Part shown: one piece after another, positions 31,821 through 41,014 of the stretch
Position numbering within the stretch: position 1 is the stretch's first letter
Layout of the letters: every line of letters starts with the position of its first letter
Assembly (NCBI GenBank): GCA_027487435.1
Contig: JAIYDP010000015.1
Span: forward strand, 1-46,164
Length of the DNA: 46,164 nucleotides
Origin: Verrucomicrobiaceae bacterium
GTDB lineage: Bacteria > Verrucomicrobiota > Verrucomicrobiia > Verrucomicrobiales > Akkermansiaceae
Reading direction: 5' to 3'
Notes under the pieces: generated by a model
What the model saw: only the letters and a program-made list of their open reading frames with translations
Databases searched by the model: none
What the model was told of the DNA's origin: nothing
Program-made: the position numbers and the translations under genes

Positions 31821-32641
31821 TCAGAAATGGAAAAGAGAGGAGTGCATGGTGAATTCTTCTGACTCCTGGTCGTACGCACTCACATACGCTGACAATCGAT
31901 CGTCCTGGCACTCAGATCAATCTCGACCACTTACCTTGATGTCGAATATATATGCTGCATTCAATCGGATTCCATCTGTGTGCCGAACCCCAAGAAACAA
32001 TCTTCTTTTGGTTGTGAGCGAAAGGGAGACAAGAGAGTGACGCTTTTGTTCCCTCCATGACTATGGAGTGCTTCTCTATCCCAACGCTGAGATTACCATC
32101 TTTGATCGATACATCGCTCGACTTCAATAAGAGAGATGGGTTGCAGTCGTAACCATGATGTGCATTGGTTTCGAAAAATGCCACCGTCGACCTTAGCAGT
32201 AAAGGATGCATTAACTGCTCATGTACGAATTGGGGCCTCTGTACCCGGCGACGTTACAGTAAACGTGACCACAAGAGCGCCCTCAACGTCGATGTCATCG
32301 AATTTGCGAGTCAGAGACTCTGATTGGCCCTGCAAGGTAAGAGAATCTCCTCGTCATAACCATCGGGAGTTGAACATGATATGGAGTCTTCGAAAAACCA
32401 GAATACTCTATGCCAACGCTGGGAAGGTTGAAAGAAGACGTGTTCGTGATGGTAACAACGACCAGCACTCTGTCTCCAATACGAGAGAATCTGCAAGCTT
32501 TCTATCAGCCGTGTACAACTGATTTATATTACTGCAGCATATCTGTCGAAGCAACTGCTGCTCCAAAACAGAATTCAATTGCGACATGGCAGACACTGTA
32601 GAAGCAAGATCTACAGAGACGTCTCGTAGGGTAGCTCCCAT
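31821..32641 (-). CDS. Unknown protein: helical N terminus plus beta-sandwich-like region
   Basis: Spliced reading starts MGATLRDVSVDLASTVSAM, continues through a helical segment (LNSVLEQQLLRQICC), then a strand-rich part: FSRIGDRVLVVVTITNTSSF, LPSVGIEYSGFSKTPYHVQL, DDIDVEGALVVTFTVTSPG, SSDVSIKDGNLS, LFLGVRHTDGIRLNAAYIFD. It ends at 31821 after a short last exon (DDRLSAYVSAYDQESEEF). Introns of about 29-43 nt are implied; two of them could be read as 19-nt introns, but longer in-phase choices exist. The alternation of V-x-V-x-I strands suggests an immunoglobulin- or adaptin-appendage-like fold. I do not recognise the family. The upstream open frame to 32932 is rejected because it is antisense to SFT2 exon 1. 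Confidence 0.55.
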
Positions 32642-32763
32642 GGTACTCGACACGCGACTGACAGTATTTTGTAGCTCACAAACGGCCGCACCACTTTCCA
32701 AGTCAACTTCGAAACAGAAGGCATGACATGTCTTCAACCATTCTTTAACAGATCTGTTAAAGC
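32642..32763. promoter_or_regulatory. Divergent interval, 122 bp
   Basis: Between the beta-rich unknown gene (-) and SFT2 (+). No motif recognised. Confidence 0.3.
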
Positions 32764-33410
32764 ATGAACTTTTTTCGCTCTCCTCCTGACGAGGTTGATG
32801 AGGAAGCAAGTGCAGGATCCGTTCTGCAGAAGCTGATGGGGACGGAGGAAAAGGTGGAAGCTCCGATTCCTCTCTAATCATGAAAGCGGCCCTCTGCGCT
32901 GGAGCGCATCGACGAGCAGTTCTCCATGTCATTGAAAAACAGGCTTATCTGCTTTGGAATCTGCCTAGGTCTTGGAGTCTTCTTCTGCTTCCTGTCAACA
33001 CTTTTTCTTCCCCTGATTGTACTAAAACCTCACAAATTCGCAACTGCGTACACGTTCGGCAACATTTTGTTGCTCTTAAGGTTCATCTCCATCGATGAAT
33101 TTCACATGTTAGCACAATGTTCCTTGTTGGCATAAGAAAGCAGCTTTCGAATATGGCAAAGAAGGATAGGCTTATTCCATCCTTGCTGTACGTCCTCACT
33201 CTTGCTGGCACTTTGTATGCAGCGCTTGGAGTATGTTCTTTCAGATCCAGTCTCATCCCTTAGCTTCAAATGTATATTCTTGTCATAATATTCCTGGTAC
33301 TGCAATTCATTTCATTTGCGTGGTATGCGTCAACATACATCCCCTTTGGAAGTACCGCTTTCACGTGGGTTGCTGGGAGAATCTTCCGCTCAGCCACTGG
33401 ATCAAGTTGA
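32764..33410 (+). CDS. SFT2: SFT2-family Golgi/endosome transport protein
   Basis: Four exons: 32764-32853, 32887-33080, 33113-33230 and 33264-33410; introns of 33, 32 and 33 nt. The N terminus (MNFFRSPPDEVDEEA, VLQKLMGTEEK) is joined by splicing to SALERIDEQFSMSLKNRL, exactly the cytosolic lead-in of SFT2 proteins. Four TM helices follow: LICFGICLGLGVFFCFLS, AYTFGNILLLL...MFLVGIRKQL, LLYVLTLAGTLYAAL and YILVIIFLVLQFISFAWYAS, then TYIPFG and a short tail. SFT2 proteins act in retrograde fusion with the Golgi. Length about 182 residues, typical. Choosing Met 32926 instead would lose the conserved lead-in. Confidence 0.88.
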
Positions 33411-33430
33411 ATGTATTTCATTGTACAACA

Positions 33431-34324
33431 TCAATGTGCAATAGAAACCAGATTCCGCAACATTCCAAGTTGTGGTGACGTAATTTCCACAATATCTCCA
33501 TCGATGAGAGTAAAATTAGGCGGCGGGACAATGCCTGTGCCAACTGTCAAGATAACCCCCTCTGGAAAGCTGTTTTCGGTAAAGAGAGCAGCAACCAGCG
33601 ACGAAACTGAACGCCTCATGGATGACACAGAGTAAGTGGCGTCATACTTCACGTTTGATAGGGAATTTCTTACAGTGCATCGAATCGTAATGTCTTTCAC
33701 ATTTCTGATGTTCGTATGGATTGGCCCAATGGCACAGCATCCGTTGTAGATCTTGGCCTGAGGTAAGTAAAGAGGATTTTCAGCTTCTATGCTCCTCGCT
33801 GTAACATCATTGACAAGGCAGTATCCCACAATCTCCGCGCTGCTGTTTAGGGCAATGCCCATCTCTGGCTCCGGGACTGTAGAGAGAGCATCTGCCCGAG
33901 CCCTGATAACTCCATTATGCCCTACAGTTCTGTGCGGAGTCGATTTGAAGAATAACTCAGGCCTTTCGGCAACCAGAACTTTCTGATATATCGTTTTTGT
34001 GGACTTCGCTTCCTCCACTCGAGCTGCCTCGGAAGAGGAATACGTCACGCCAGCACCCCAAACCTCAGTCTTTCCCATAACAGGGGGGCCCAACACTGCA
34101 CTGTCTAAGTCGATAGAGAGAGAAGGCGCAGATCCTTGACGAGCACCCAAAAGCTCATTTACCTGTTTCTATTAAACATTGACAGAAATCTCTACATCGT
34201 GGAGCTTTTTCGAAAGAATTCGATTAATAGGTGTTGATATTACTTCGAATCTGTGATCTCCAGTAGAAAAGAGCGATGATACTCTGTTCTTTGCTAATAG
34301 AACAGAAAGGAATCGCTTCTGCAT
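33431..34324 (-). CDS. Fumarylacetoacetate hydrolase (FAH) family protein
   Basis: Two exons, 34324-34196 and 34162-33431, around a 33-nt intron (34195-34163). Core family motifs: VWGAGVTYSSSEAARVEE, AERPELFFKSTPHRTVG, VPEPEMGIALN (the two metal-binding Glu), VGYCLVNDVTARSIEAENPL (metal-binding Asp) and LPQAKIYNGCCAIGP, ending with GDIVEITSPQLGMLRNLV. FAH-fold enzymes cleave or decarboxylate 1,3-dicarbonyl acids. The sequence resembles the bacterial-type ring-cleavage and oxaloacetate-decarboxylase branch more than FAH of tyrosine breakdown. The Ser/Arg-rich first 25 residues (MQKRFLSVLLAKNRVSSLFS) could be a mitochondrial signal. The stop is only 20 bp from the convergent SFT2 stop. Confidence 0.85.
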
Positions 34325-34558
34325 GGAATAACAAATAATTTTGAAGAAATAAGAGATGCAAAGTGGAAGCGTGAAAATCCTTATTGTGGACGTGAGCTCA
34401 ACTCTGTATCCAGAGAATGTTGCAGGAATTATTGACAAGCTGAGAGACTCACCTCCTCGCCAGTAAGAGTGGTATTTCCATAGCAAGGCTTACATTGTTG
34501 AATAAATTGTAACAGTACAATAATAAATACAAAGAATGACTTTTGATGACACCCAGAG

Positions 34559-35571
34559 CTAGCCAGGCCGAGGAGTAGTTATGAGACCCAATGGTGTTGT
34601 AGTCTTGACTTGTTTCGAACCATCCAAACCACCACAAAACACAAACGTAATGCCACCACAGAGCCAAAACACAAGCCAAAATATTCCAATCTGGGCCGTC
34701 AGCAAAGCTATGGACCAATCAGACGAGGACTGGAATCGCAATCAACAGAGTCAATTTCATGTTCTGCCACCACATCTTATTCTTCCTGAATTCTGAGACT
34801 ATCAACCACTTTGGCACAATTCTGTCGCATTTTTCTTGAATGTCCTCGCCTCGCTGGCTAAATCTTCCGTCTTTGTCACAAGCAGACTGAGCTTTTCTCC
34901 ACGCTCCAGCATCTTGTCTGTCCCATAAGAGAGATTGGAGAGAGAAGCGGTCCACCAACGTTTTCAACCATGACGCTCTTGACTTCTTCAATGTCTTCAC
35001 GGATCGCTTCAATCTTGTCAACTTGGGCGGGATTTGAGTAAGTTTCCATTCTCTGCTGCAATTTGACGGCAAATACGGCATGACATTCGGACGGTTGAAT
35101 GCTGTACATGTCTGCTGGGTAGTCGTTCTTGAAAGCTTGCTGCAGAGTCAGTTGCATTTCTGTTCATGCCACTCGTATCTCATCTAAAAATAAGAAAGGG
35201 ATTCGTTTGCTAGATGAGCCATCCTCTGTGACTGGGCACATACACAAGAACACAAGGCCGGTGTCAATCACAATGTGAAAAATGTGCCTTTGAGTTTAGG
35301 GAAATGCCCATGTAGTGCAACGTCTCATATGTGTAACTCTGCCGCGTATCTCGGGCAGGAACCTTGTCTAGGATTTTTCGAGCTATCTGCTGAAAATTGC
35401 CTACAACTTCAAATGAGAACTGAGCGGATAACCAGTAGTGATCGCAAACTCAGACAGCACGACAACCCTGTGGTGTGATTGATGAGCATGTGACGAAAAC
35501 CTAATTGCCCCTGTTATAGGATCCAGCTTCTTGCGAGCAACCAATGAATACAAAATCTGATTACCTACCAT
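34559..35571 (-). CDS. VAMP7: VAMP7-type longin R-SNARE
   Basis: Vesicle R-SNARE for endolysosomal or plasma-membrane fusion. Longin domain: NQILYSLVARKK, VVVLSEFAITTGNFQQIAR, IFHIVIDTGLVFLCMCP, KRIPFLFLDEIRQAFKNDYP. SNARE motif: DKIEAIREDIEEVKSVMVEN, then MLERGEKLSLLVTKTEDLAS with the zero-layer Arg in LERGEKL. KNKMWWQNMKL leads into the TM helix and the CGG...C tail motif seen in plant and protist VAMP7. Introns of about 32-37 nt were fixed from this alignment: 35172-35140 removes an in-frame TGA, 34817-34786 joins TEL to KNKMWW, and a further 34-nt intron lies inside the TM. It follows the FAH gene's start by 234 bp on the same strand. Confidence 0.9.
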
Positions 35572-35613
35572 AAAAAATAACAAACAACCTTGTTAGCAAG
35601 TCTCACGTCCCAA
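35572..35613. promoter_or_regulatory. Divergent interval, 42 bp
   Basis: Shared upstream region of VAMP7 (-) and the HAPSTR1-like gene (+). Confidence 0.4.
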
Positions 35614-36186
35614 ATGGAGATAGTCCACACCAGCTACTCCAAGGCTGCTCGATCGATCCAGGAACTTTATGATGCTGCATCCGTATCTTATCAGAAGGGA
35701 TATGCACATGGTGCTGTGTCTGCCCTTGATGATTTGTCAAAATGGATTTCTGCAAAAGCAGCGACTGGGATTCCCCTGCCTGCTACGGAGCTACTTTTGC
35801 ACCTAAAAGATGAAGTCAAGCGCATTTCTGTTGGCTATGAGAAGTATCGTTTGGAAGATGACCTTGGAAATGAGGATGGCGATCAGCTACGAGATCCGAT
35901 GGCGACAGTAAGCTTATCTACCTCTGAACAGAGTTCTCCTGATCAACTTTCTCCCGATCGTCGTACATCTAAATCTCTTGAAACAGATATTCCGACTAGT
36001 GTGATTGGATCTCTTGAGCTCTTTTCGTCTGCTGATGCCAGGAAAAAAGTTGTAATCAACAAGAAAAAGAGGATGCTAGATGAGACGCTTTGGCAAGAAG
36101 CTTTAGCTGCAGGATTCAATCCTTCAGATGTTCGTCGAAAGAGGCGAAATGTCGCTCCCTCCGCGTCGGATATCCCTTCAATGTAA
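35614..36186 (+). CDS. HAPSTR1/C16orf72-like protein
   Basis: Single exon of 190 residues. The first 75 residues (YSKAARSIQELYDAASVSYQ, KGYAHGAVSALDDLSKWI, LLLHLKDEV) follow the pattern of the HAPSTR1 (C16orf72) core: helix with A-x-x-x-x-x-LY, then GYxxG, then W-[IV] and a closing helix with L-x-x-x-L. The remainder is Ser/Pro-rich with a basic end (NKKKRMLDETL, VRRKRRNVAP), a likely nuclear signal. In animals HAPSTR1 binds the E3 ligase HUWE1 in stress signalling; that role is inferred from weak similarity only. The in-frame codon at 35590 is not ATG, so Met 35614 was chosen. Confidence 0.55.
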   Translation: MEIVHTSYSKAARSIQELYDAASVSYQKGYAHGAVSALDDLSKWISAKAATGIPLPATELLLHLKDEVKRISVGYEKYRLEDDLGNEDGDQLRDPMATVSLSTSEQSSPDQLSPDRRTSKSLETDIPTSVIGSLELFSSADARKKVVINKKKRMLDETLWQEALAAGFNPSDVRRKRRNVAPSASDIPSM

Positions 36187-36297
36187 CGTGTGACCATGTT
36201 TCAAGTGTAAACTTTGAAGTACACCTTGAGAAAACCAGAAATTTACTCGAGATATCCGAGTCTTAACGTTAATTTCACAAAACTGGTGCGATTTCTT

Positions 36298-37611
36298 CTA
36301 CGCAGTCTCGGGCTTCGACTCCTCAGCTTTCTTCGCTTTCCGGCGGCGATTCTTGGAGGCGCTGGACGAAAGGAGAGCCTTGAGCTCCTCGTCCTGAACA
36401 GAATGCTCAGACTTGCAAGGAACGACTGGTTGGCCTCCAGAAACACGAATGCAGCCAGACCCAGTCACGATGACTGTGAACTTGAATTGAGCAACCAGTT
36501 CCCCTGAACTCGTGAATACGGGCAGTAGGGTGAAAGTAACCTTGGCGCTCAAAGAGGACGGGGAAAGGTTGAAGAAGGTCATGCTTGACACACTCAACTA
36601 CTCCAAGACGAGATCTGGTTTCCTCGAACTCTCTGCCAGAGTCACAAAATACTGTAATAATTTGACCTTAAACTGAAAGGCATATATGGGAACTTCTGCG
36701 AGACCTCAGAGAAGAATTGTCTCGATGCTTTCATCTTGAGCTGATAGCTTTGATCCACCGATTTCTTGAAAACAGTCGTACGAACATCCATCTCCCGCGC
36801 TTTACCCTCACCAGTAGAAGCAACAACATCAACTGCGTAAACTTCGTGCTCCTCAAACGCAGAATCGTCGGCGCGGCGCTCCGGAATAACCTGATCATCA
36901 AAAAAATACTTGTGATAAGACCTTATTGAAGATAGCCTTAGGCCCATCTAAAGTAAACTGCTTCAATTCGTGCGATAAGACTCCTTCAATCGGTTCACAC
37001 TTGAACGCATTGATGGATGCTTGAATAAACTTGGAAACGTCTGTCAACTTGACGCCAGGCTTCACAAGGCGAAAAACTGCATCAGCGGCGGTATGTGCTG
37101 CAAGAACAACATCAGCTTTACGGCCGTCCGCAGGTGACTCGGCGGTCGCTCCAACAACGACAGTGTGCGCAACGAGAGCAACAAAACCACCGATATGAAC
37201 TCCTAGATCGCTTCAAAAGTCAGAAATGCAGAAGAAGTTTTAACATTTTAACAACATCGCCGGATTTTAGAGTCTGCGTGTCGGTCTCCAGAGCAGATAG
37301 ATGGCCGCAACAATGGTTGACACCGATGCAAGTTGGGAATGCAATCCCCTTCTCGATTTTTGCACTCTTGTAAACGCTTTCGAGACTCTTGTTGATCTCT
37401 TGGTCGCCCAACTTGCAAAGGTCAACGACAGCAGCACCCTCGACAGCAGCAGATATGACAACGCTGAGAGCTTCTAAAATTGTCATTTCAAGCAGGGAGC
37501 TTTCGAAGGAATAGGAATTGAGGACTCACTGTTGGCGATATCACCAGCGGTCTTGTACTTGTTGACAACCTCAGGATCAGCGGGGGTCAGCTCTTGACGC
37601 TCTTCTTCCAT
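36298..37611 (-). CDS. PA2G4: PA2G4/EBP1, non-peptidase methionine-aminopeptidase homologue
   Basis: Ribosome-associated growth regulator with a pita-bread fold. The start [20 protein letters not shown] leads to TAGDIAN, then [103 protein letters not shown] and [15 protein letters not shown] with the Lys-rich tail. These match PA2G4 along its whole length. At least five introns of 31-55 nt, including one that restores KIDLGVH. As in other PA2G4 proteins, key metal ligands of true aminopeptidases are not conserved, so no catalysis is expected. It starts 41 bp from the divergent SR-protein gene. Confidence 0.9.
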
Positions 37612-37652
37612 GTTTGGTTTGAGCGAAAATTTTGACCAAATTAATTTTAACA
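37612..37652. promoter_or_regulatory. Divergent interval, 41 bp
   Basis: AT-rich spacer between PA2G4 (-) and the SR-protein gene (+), with a short palindromic core (aaaatttt). Confidence 0.4.
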
Positions 37653-38318
37653 ATGGGCGACGATCAGTGGTCACCACTCCCAATGAGATAACACAATAGG
37701 CAGGGTCGCAACAATGGAACGAATCTTCATGTCTCGAATCTTCCCTACAAAGCTAAGGAGGACGATCTGAAGCATGCATTCTCAAAGTTTGGAGATGTAA
37801 GCTCCCATTGTAGTTGTGTGATTCCTTAGATCCGCTCCGTTTCCATCGCTCGTGACCCTAGGTCTCAGGAATCCCGTGGTTTCGGATTTGTCGAATTTAT
37901 GAATGCTGCTGATGCGGACGCTGCGATGAATGACCGTGGTCTGATGATCCTTGATCGGAACGTCCGAATTGAACGCGTACTTGTCTCCTCTGTAGGATTT
38001 TATGTCGCAGGCGAAGAGAGGTGGTGCTTACCCTTCCACTCCTGGTCGCTATCTCGGCAAAGACTATCGAGGGCGCAGTTCGACTTGGTAAAGCGATGTA
38101 ATGTTTTAGATGACAGAAGATCTGCGTCCCCTCGCCGCCGCTCTCCGTCTTATGGCCGTGAACGCCGTCGTTCGCCATCGTACGAGCGAGGACGCCGTCG
38201 TTCTCCTTCTCATAGCCGTGATCGCGAACGTCGTCGCTCACCTTACGGCCGCCGTCGCTCTCCTTCATACGAAAGGCGCAGATACTCTCGCTCTCGTTCG
38301 CCGTACAGGCATAGATAA
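37653..38318 (+). CDS. RRM/RS-domain splicing factor (TRA2/SR-like)
   Basis: Five exons: 37653-37669, 37700-37796, 37830-37976, 38011-38077 and 38110-38318; introns of 30-34 nt. One RRM: NLHVSNLPYKAKEDDL (RNP2), KHAFSKFGD, SRGFGFVEFMNAADADAAMN (RNP1, GFGFVEF) and NVRIERA. A Gly/Arg linker (GGAYPSTPGRYLGKDYRGRS) precedes an RS domain of about 60 residues with RRSPS, RRRSPYG and SRSRSPYR repeats. One RRM followed by RS is the layout of TRA2 and several SR proteins. It acts in exon recognition in the nucleus. With introns this small, an SR factor binding across exons is of interest. Confidence 0.88.
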
Positions 38319-38475
38319 TCGAATTGTACACGACGAGCGTTCTTCCTGCACATCGCCGTCTCAATTGCGAATGTGCAACAGTACAGTTGTCAGCTGCAGT
38401 TTCGCCTTTGCGCGGAGAAGAGTCTTTCCGGTTGAAGCTGTGAAACAACAGCAGCTTCAGGGATAAGTTCAGTCA

Positions 38476-39704
38476 TCAATCATTCTTGCCTGCATTCCAT
38501 CCAATCAAATGAGGCGGGGAGATCAAAACATCAACGAATTCTAAATCGATCTGAACGCAATTTGCCGACACAATCTTTGCGACTTCGTCTTCATAGCGAG
38601 ATTTGATCCCTTTGATAAGTGCCCCAATGCCCGAGAGAACTACCCGACTGCAAGCTGCTTTGCGGACGTCCAACGGCAACTGTATGATCAGCGGTCGAAG
38701 CCATAGCCAAACAGCTGCAGCCAGGGCCACCAGAGAAGAAGCAAGGCATTGATCCTCTGTCCGCTCCTTCGAGATTACACTCTCAATGCGATCTCACCAT
38801 TCCGAACGCTCCGAATCCGAACATCACACTGAGGACCTCATGCGAAGTCTGTCGAGGAACGTTGAACTCAAGACCTCTCTGAATCGTGTGATGGTATGTT
38901 CCTGATGCAGTACAAACATAGTCCTTCATACTATTTCCAGATCGGTCGTGAAGACCGTTTACGGCAATGAATTCGATTGTCGGATCATCTGCTGCATCAG
39001 AACGGACGAAGAGTAATGTACCGAGGTCAACGTCAGAGACTTGAATCGCATTCTTCATAATGGCACGTCTTACGGCCTCCATTACGTGGGAGAAGCCAGT
39101 TGGCACTCGAACAGCTTGATGGCAAAGAGGTGCGCCTTCGTAGACCTTACAAATAAGTTTCGATTGGGAGAACTAGCAACAGCGCAGATTGTAGTTGACA
39201 AAAGGCCGATACTGACGTCGATTCCAGTGGACAACTTTGCAATAGACGCAAGCGACTCCTCCGAGTTAGGTTGGGCAGGAACGGAAGAAAGCAAGGACGT
39301 TGAGAATACGGCCATTACAGGATGTGGAATCAAAAAGAACTTTTTCTGAGACTCAGGAATACTAAAAAAAATGGCGAACCGCTTCAAGAAATTTGATCGT
39401 CTGCACGACAGCGTTGCGATGGCGTTCTTGCAAAAATACTTCTTCAACGATCACAACAGTCCGATTCTTCAAATTGAATCCAACGCCACTTGCAAGGTCA
39501 TTGCATGAAAAGCCACTAGTACTTCAAAAAGGCAAGGAGGCTTCGAAACAAAAAAGATTCTTCTGCGAAATTGTTTTGTAAGAGAAATCTTGGGCCAAAC
39601 TCTCGGTCGATGATGCGAGGGCGTGGTTCTGAAGAGAGCCCAATGCAGATATGAGCTTCCGCAATTGAAATAATGACACTACCAAACGATATATCTCCAC
39701 TCAT
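38476..39704 (-). CDS. ACTR10: Actin-related protein 10/11 (dynactin pointed-end subunit)
   Basis: Part of the dynactin pointed-end complex, which links dynein to cargo. N terminus: SIAEAHICIGLSSEPRPRII. Then KNRTVVIVEEVFLQERHRNA, FFLIPHPVMAVFS, DVSIGLLSTTICAVYEGAPL (the ACTR10 variant of the second phosphate loop, without the DGVT... of true actin), LPLDVRKAACSRVVLSGIGA and ISPPHLIGWNAG at the end. Introns of about 31-47 nt; the one at the FGFGAFGM junction may be 31 nt (preferred) or 16 nt. ATP-binding residues of actin are largely missing, as usual for this subfamily. It starts 24 bp from the divergent SDR gene. Confidence 0.75.
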
Positions 39705-39728
39705 CTCTTGCTCTAAAGTTTCTTTGTT
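39705..39728. promoter_or_regulatory. Divergent interval, 24 bp
   Basis: The shortest ATG-to-ATG gap in the window: 24 bp between ACTR10 (-) and the SDR gene (+), T-rich on the plus strand. Confidence 0.45.
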
Positions 39729-40903
39729 ATGTTACAGCAGGTCTGGTGGGGCTCTGCAATTGCGGCAACTCTTCTTGCGTACTACCTGTTCAAGAGAAAG
39801 CGCATTTCGAAGAAAGAGTTTCAGATGAAATCTGTTGTTATCACTGGCAGCACTAAAGGACTCGGGAAGGCACTGGCAGTACTCTTGCGACTTTCGAAAC
39901 TCACGGATGAAGCGCTCGTGGCTCCGCCGAGGTCACAATGTCATCGTGTCATCCAGAAACCAAGATTTGGTGAAGTTTGCCCTTGCCTTGATTTATCTGA
40001 GCCGCTAGCTCTGTGACGAAAGAGCTCTCTCAAGTGTGTGGTCGCGAAGTGGGTGGCATCGCATGTGATGTCGGATCTGCCAAGGATGTGGACGCATTGG
40101 CTGACTATGCTGTACAGAAGTTCGGAAAGATTGACGTTTGGGTAATTTCGGTCGTCTGTCTTGCTGACTGCAAGATCAACAATGCGGGGACGACAGGATA
40201 CCAACGCAACCCTCTGACGGACATGGAGCCTCAAGCCATTCAAGATATCGTGAATACAAATCTCCTGGGGTCGATCTATGGTACTTGGGTGTGCAAAACA
40301 CTGCTTACAAAGCAGGATGCAGAGCGGCGTTGAGAGTCATGCAGCCCGCCAAGAGCGGTCACATCTTTTTGATGGATGGCATGCCCAACGCCATTTGCCG
40401 CTGACCTTCAAAGGAAATGGAAGCCGCCAAAATGCCACTCCGAGGTCGAGCATTTACGGTTCAGAGTGCGTGACCCCATCTGACTGTCGAAGGTGCAACC
40501 AAGGCCGCTCTCCCGCAGCTCCTCAAGACGCTTGTGCAGGAAACGAAGGGCTCGGGCGTTGGTGTTCATGCCGTCAGCCCTGGAATGGTGCTGACAGAGT
40601 TGCTCATTCTCAATGACACGACACCTCAAACGAAACGAATATTCAACATTTTGGCGGAGGAACCCGTTGGTAGACATTTGCTTTCTTTTTACTTTAAAGG
40701 AAACGGTGGCGGAATGGATGGTCGATTTGATGGAGAAAATGCAAGGCACGGGGTCATACAACAAGTTCTTGACCCCTGCTGGTGCGCTGAAGCGCTTTTT
40801 GAGCGCTTGGGCGCGTAAAAACAAATTTTTCGACAACGTCACGGGCGAGTATGTCGGAAGCGGTTCGTACAAGCAGATTGCTGACGAGTTGAAGTCGAAG
40901 TAG
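39729..40903 (+). CDS. Membrane-anchored SDR of the NYC1/NOL (chlorophyll b reductase) type
   Basis: N-terminal TM anchor (WWGSAIAATLLAYYLFKRKR), then a Rossmann fold: SVVITGSTKGLGKALA (TGxxxGxG), RGHNVIVSSRN, ACDVGSAKDVDALADYA, INNAGTTGY (NAG), GHIFLMDG, YGATKAALPQLLKTL (catalytic Tyr and Lys, YxxxK) and VHAVSPGMVLTELLIL. The C-terminal KKFL-like extension (TPAGALKRFLSAWARK, NVTGEYVGSGSY) matches NYC1/NOL-type enzymes, which reduce the formyl group of chlorophyll b. Six introns of 31-35 nt; the one at 40379-40413 begins with GC, and only this choice gives DGNGSRQN followed by YGATK. In a non-photosynthetic host the substrate would differ. No plastid transit peptide was recognised. Confidence 0.82.
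40379..40413 (+). other. GC-AG intron in the SDR gene
   Basis: 35 nt starting gcatgc and ending caaag. No GT donor in the area preserves both GHIFLMDG and the YxxxK motif, so a GC donor is the best reading. Confidence 0.65.
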
Positions 40904-41014
40904 ATGTAAACGTATACTCAAGATTCTTGTTCATAAATTACAATTTATCGTCACTTCAAGAACTTGTGACGCTAGACATTTCAATATCACCTACAAAGTC
41001 AGCCTCGCGGCAGC

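Noticed and set aside
32408..32932. N-terminal extension of the minus-strand unknown gene to 32932
   Set aside because: The extra part is antisense to the conserved first exon of SFT2 (32764-32853).
34163..34177. A 15-nt intron in the FAH gene
   Set aside because: A donor at 34195 gives a 33-nt intron in the same phase; no need for an exceptional length.
34793..34809. A 17-nt intron in VAMP7
   Set aside because: The 32-nt intron 34817-34786 gives TELKNKMWW, which matches the exact spacing of R-SNAREs.
35164..35166. In-frame TGA in the VAMP7 longin domain, as stop recoding
   Set aside because: The TGA lies inside a 33-nt intron (35172-35140) whose removal gives LDEIRQAFKNDYP, matching the longin end.
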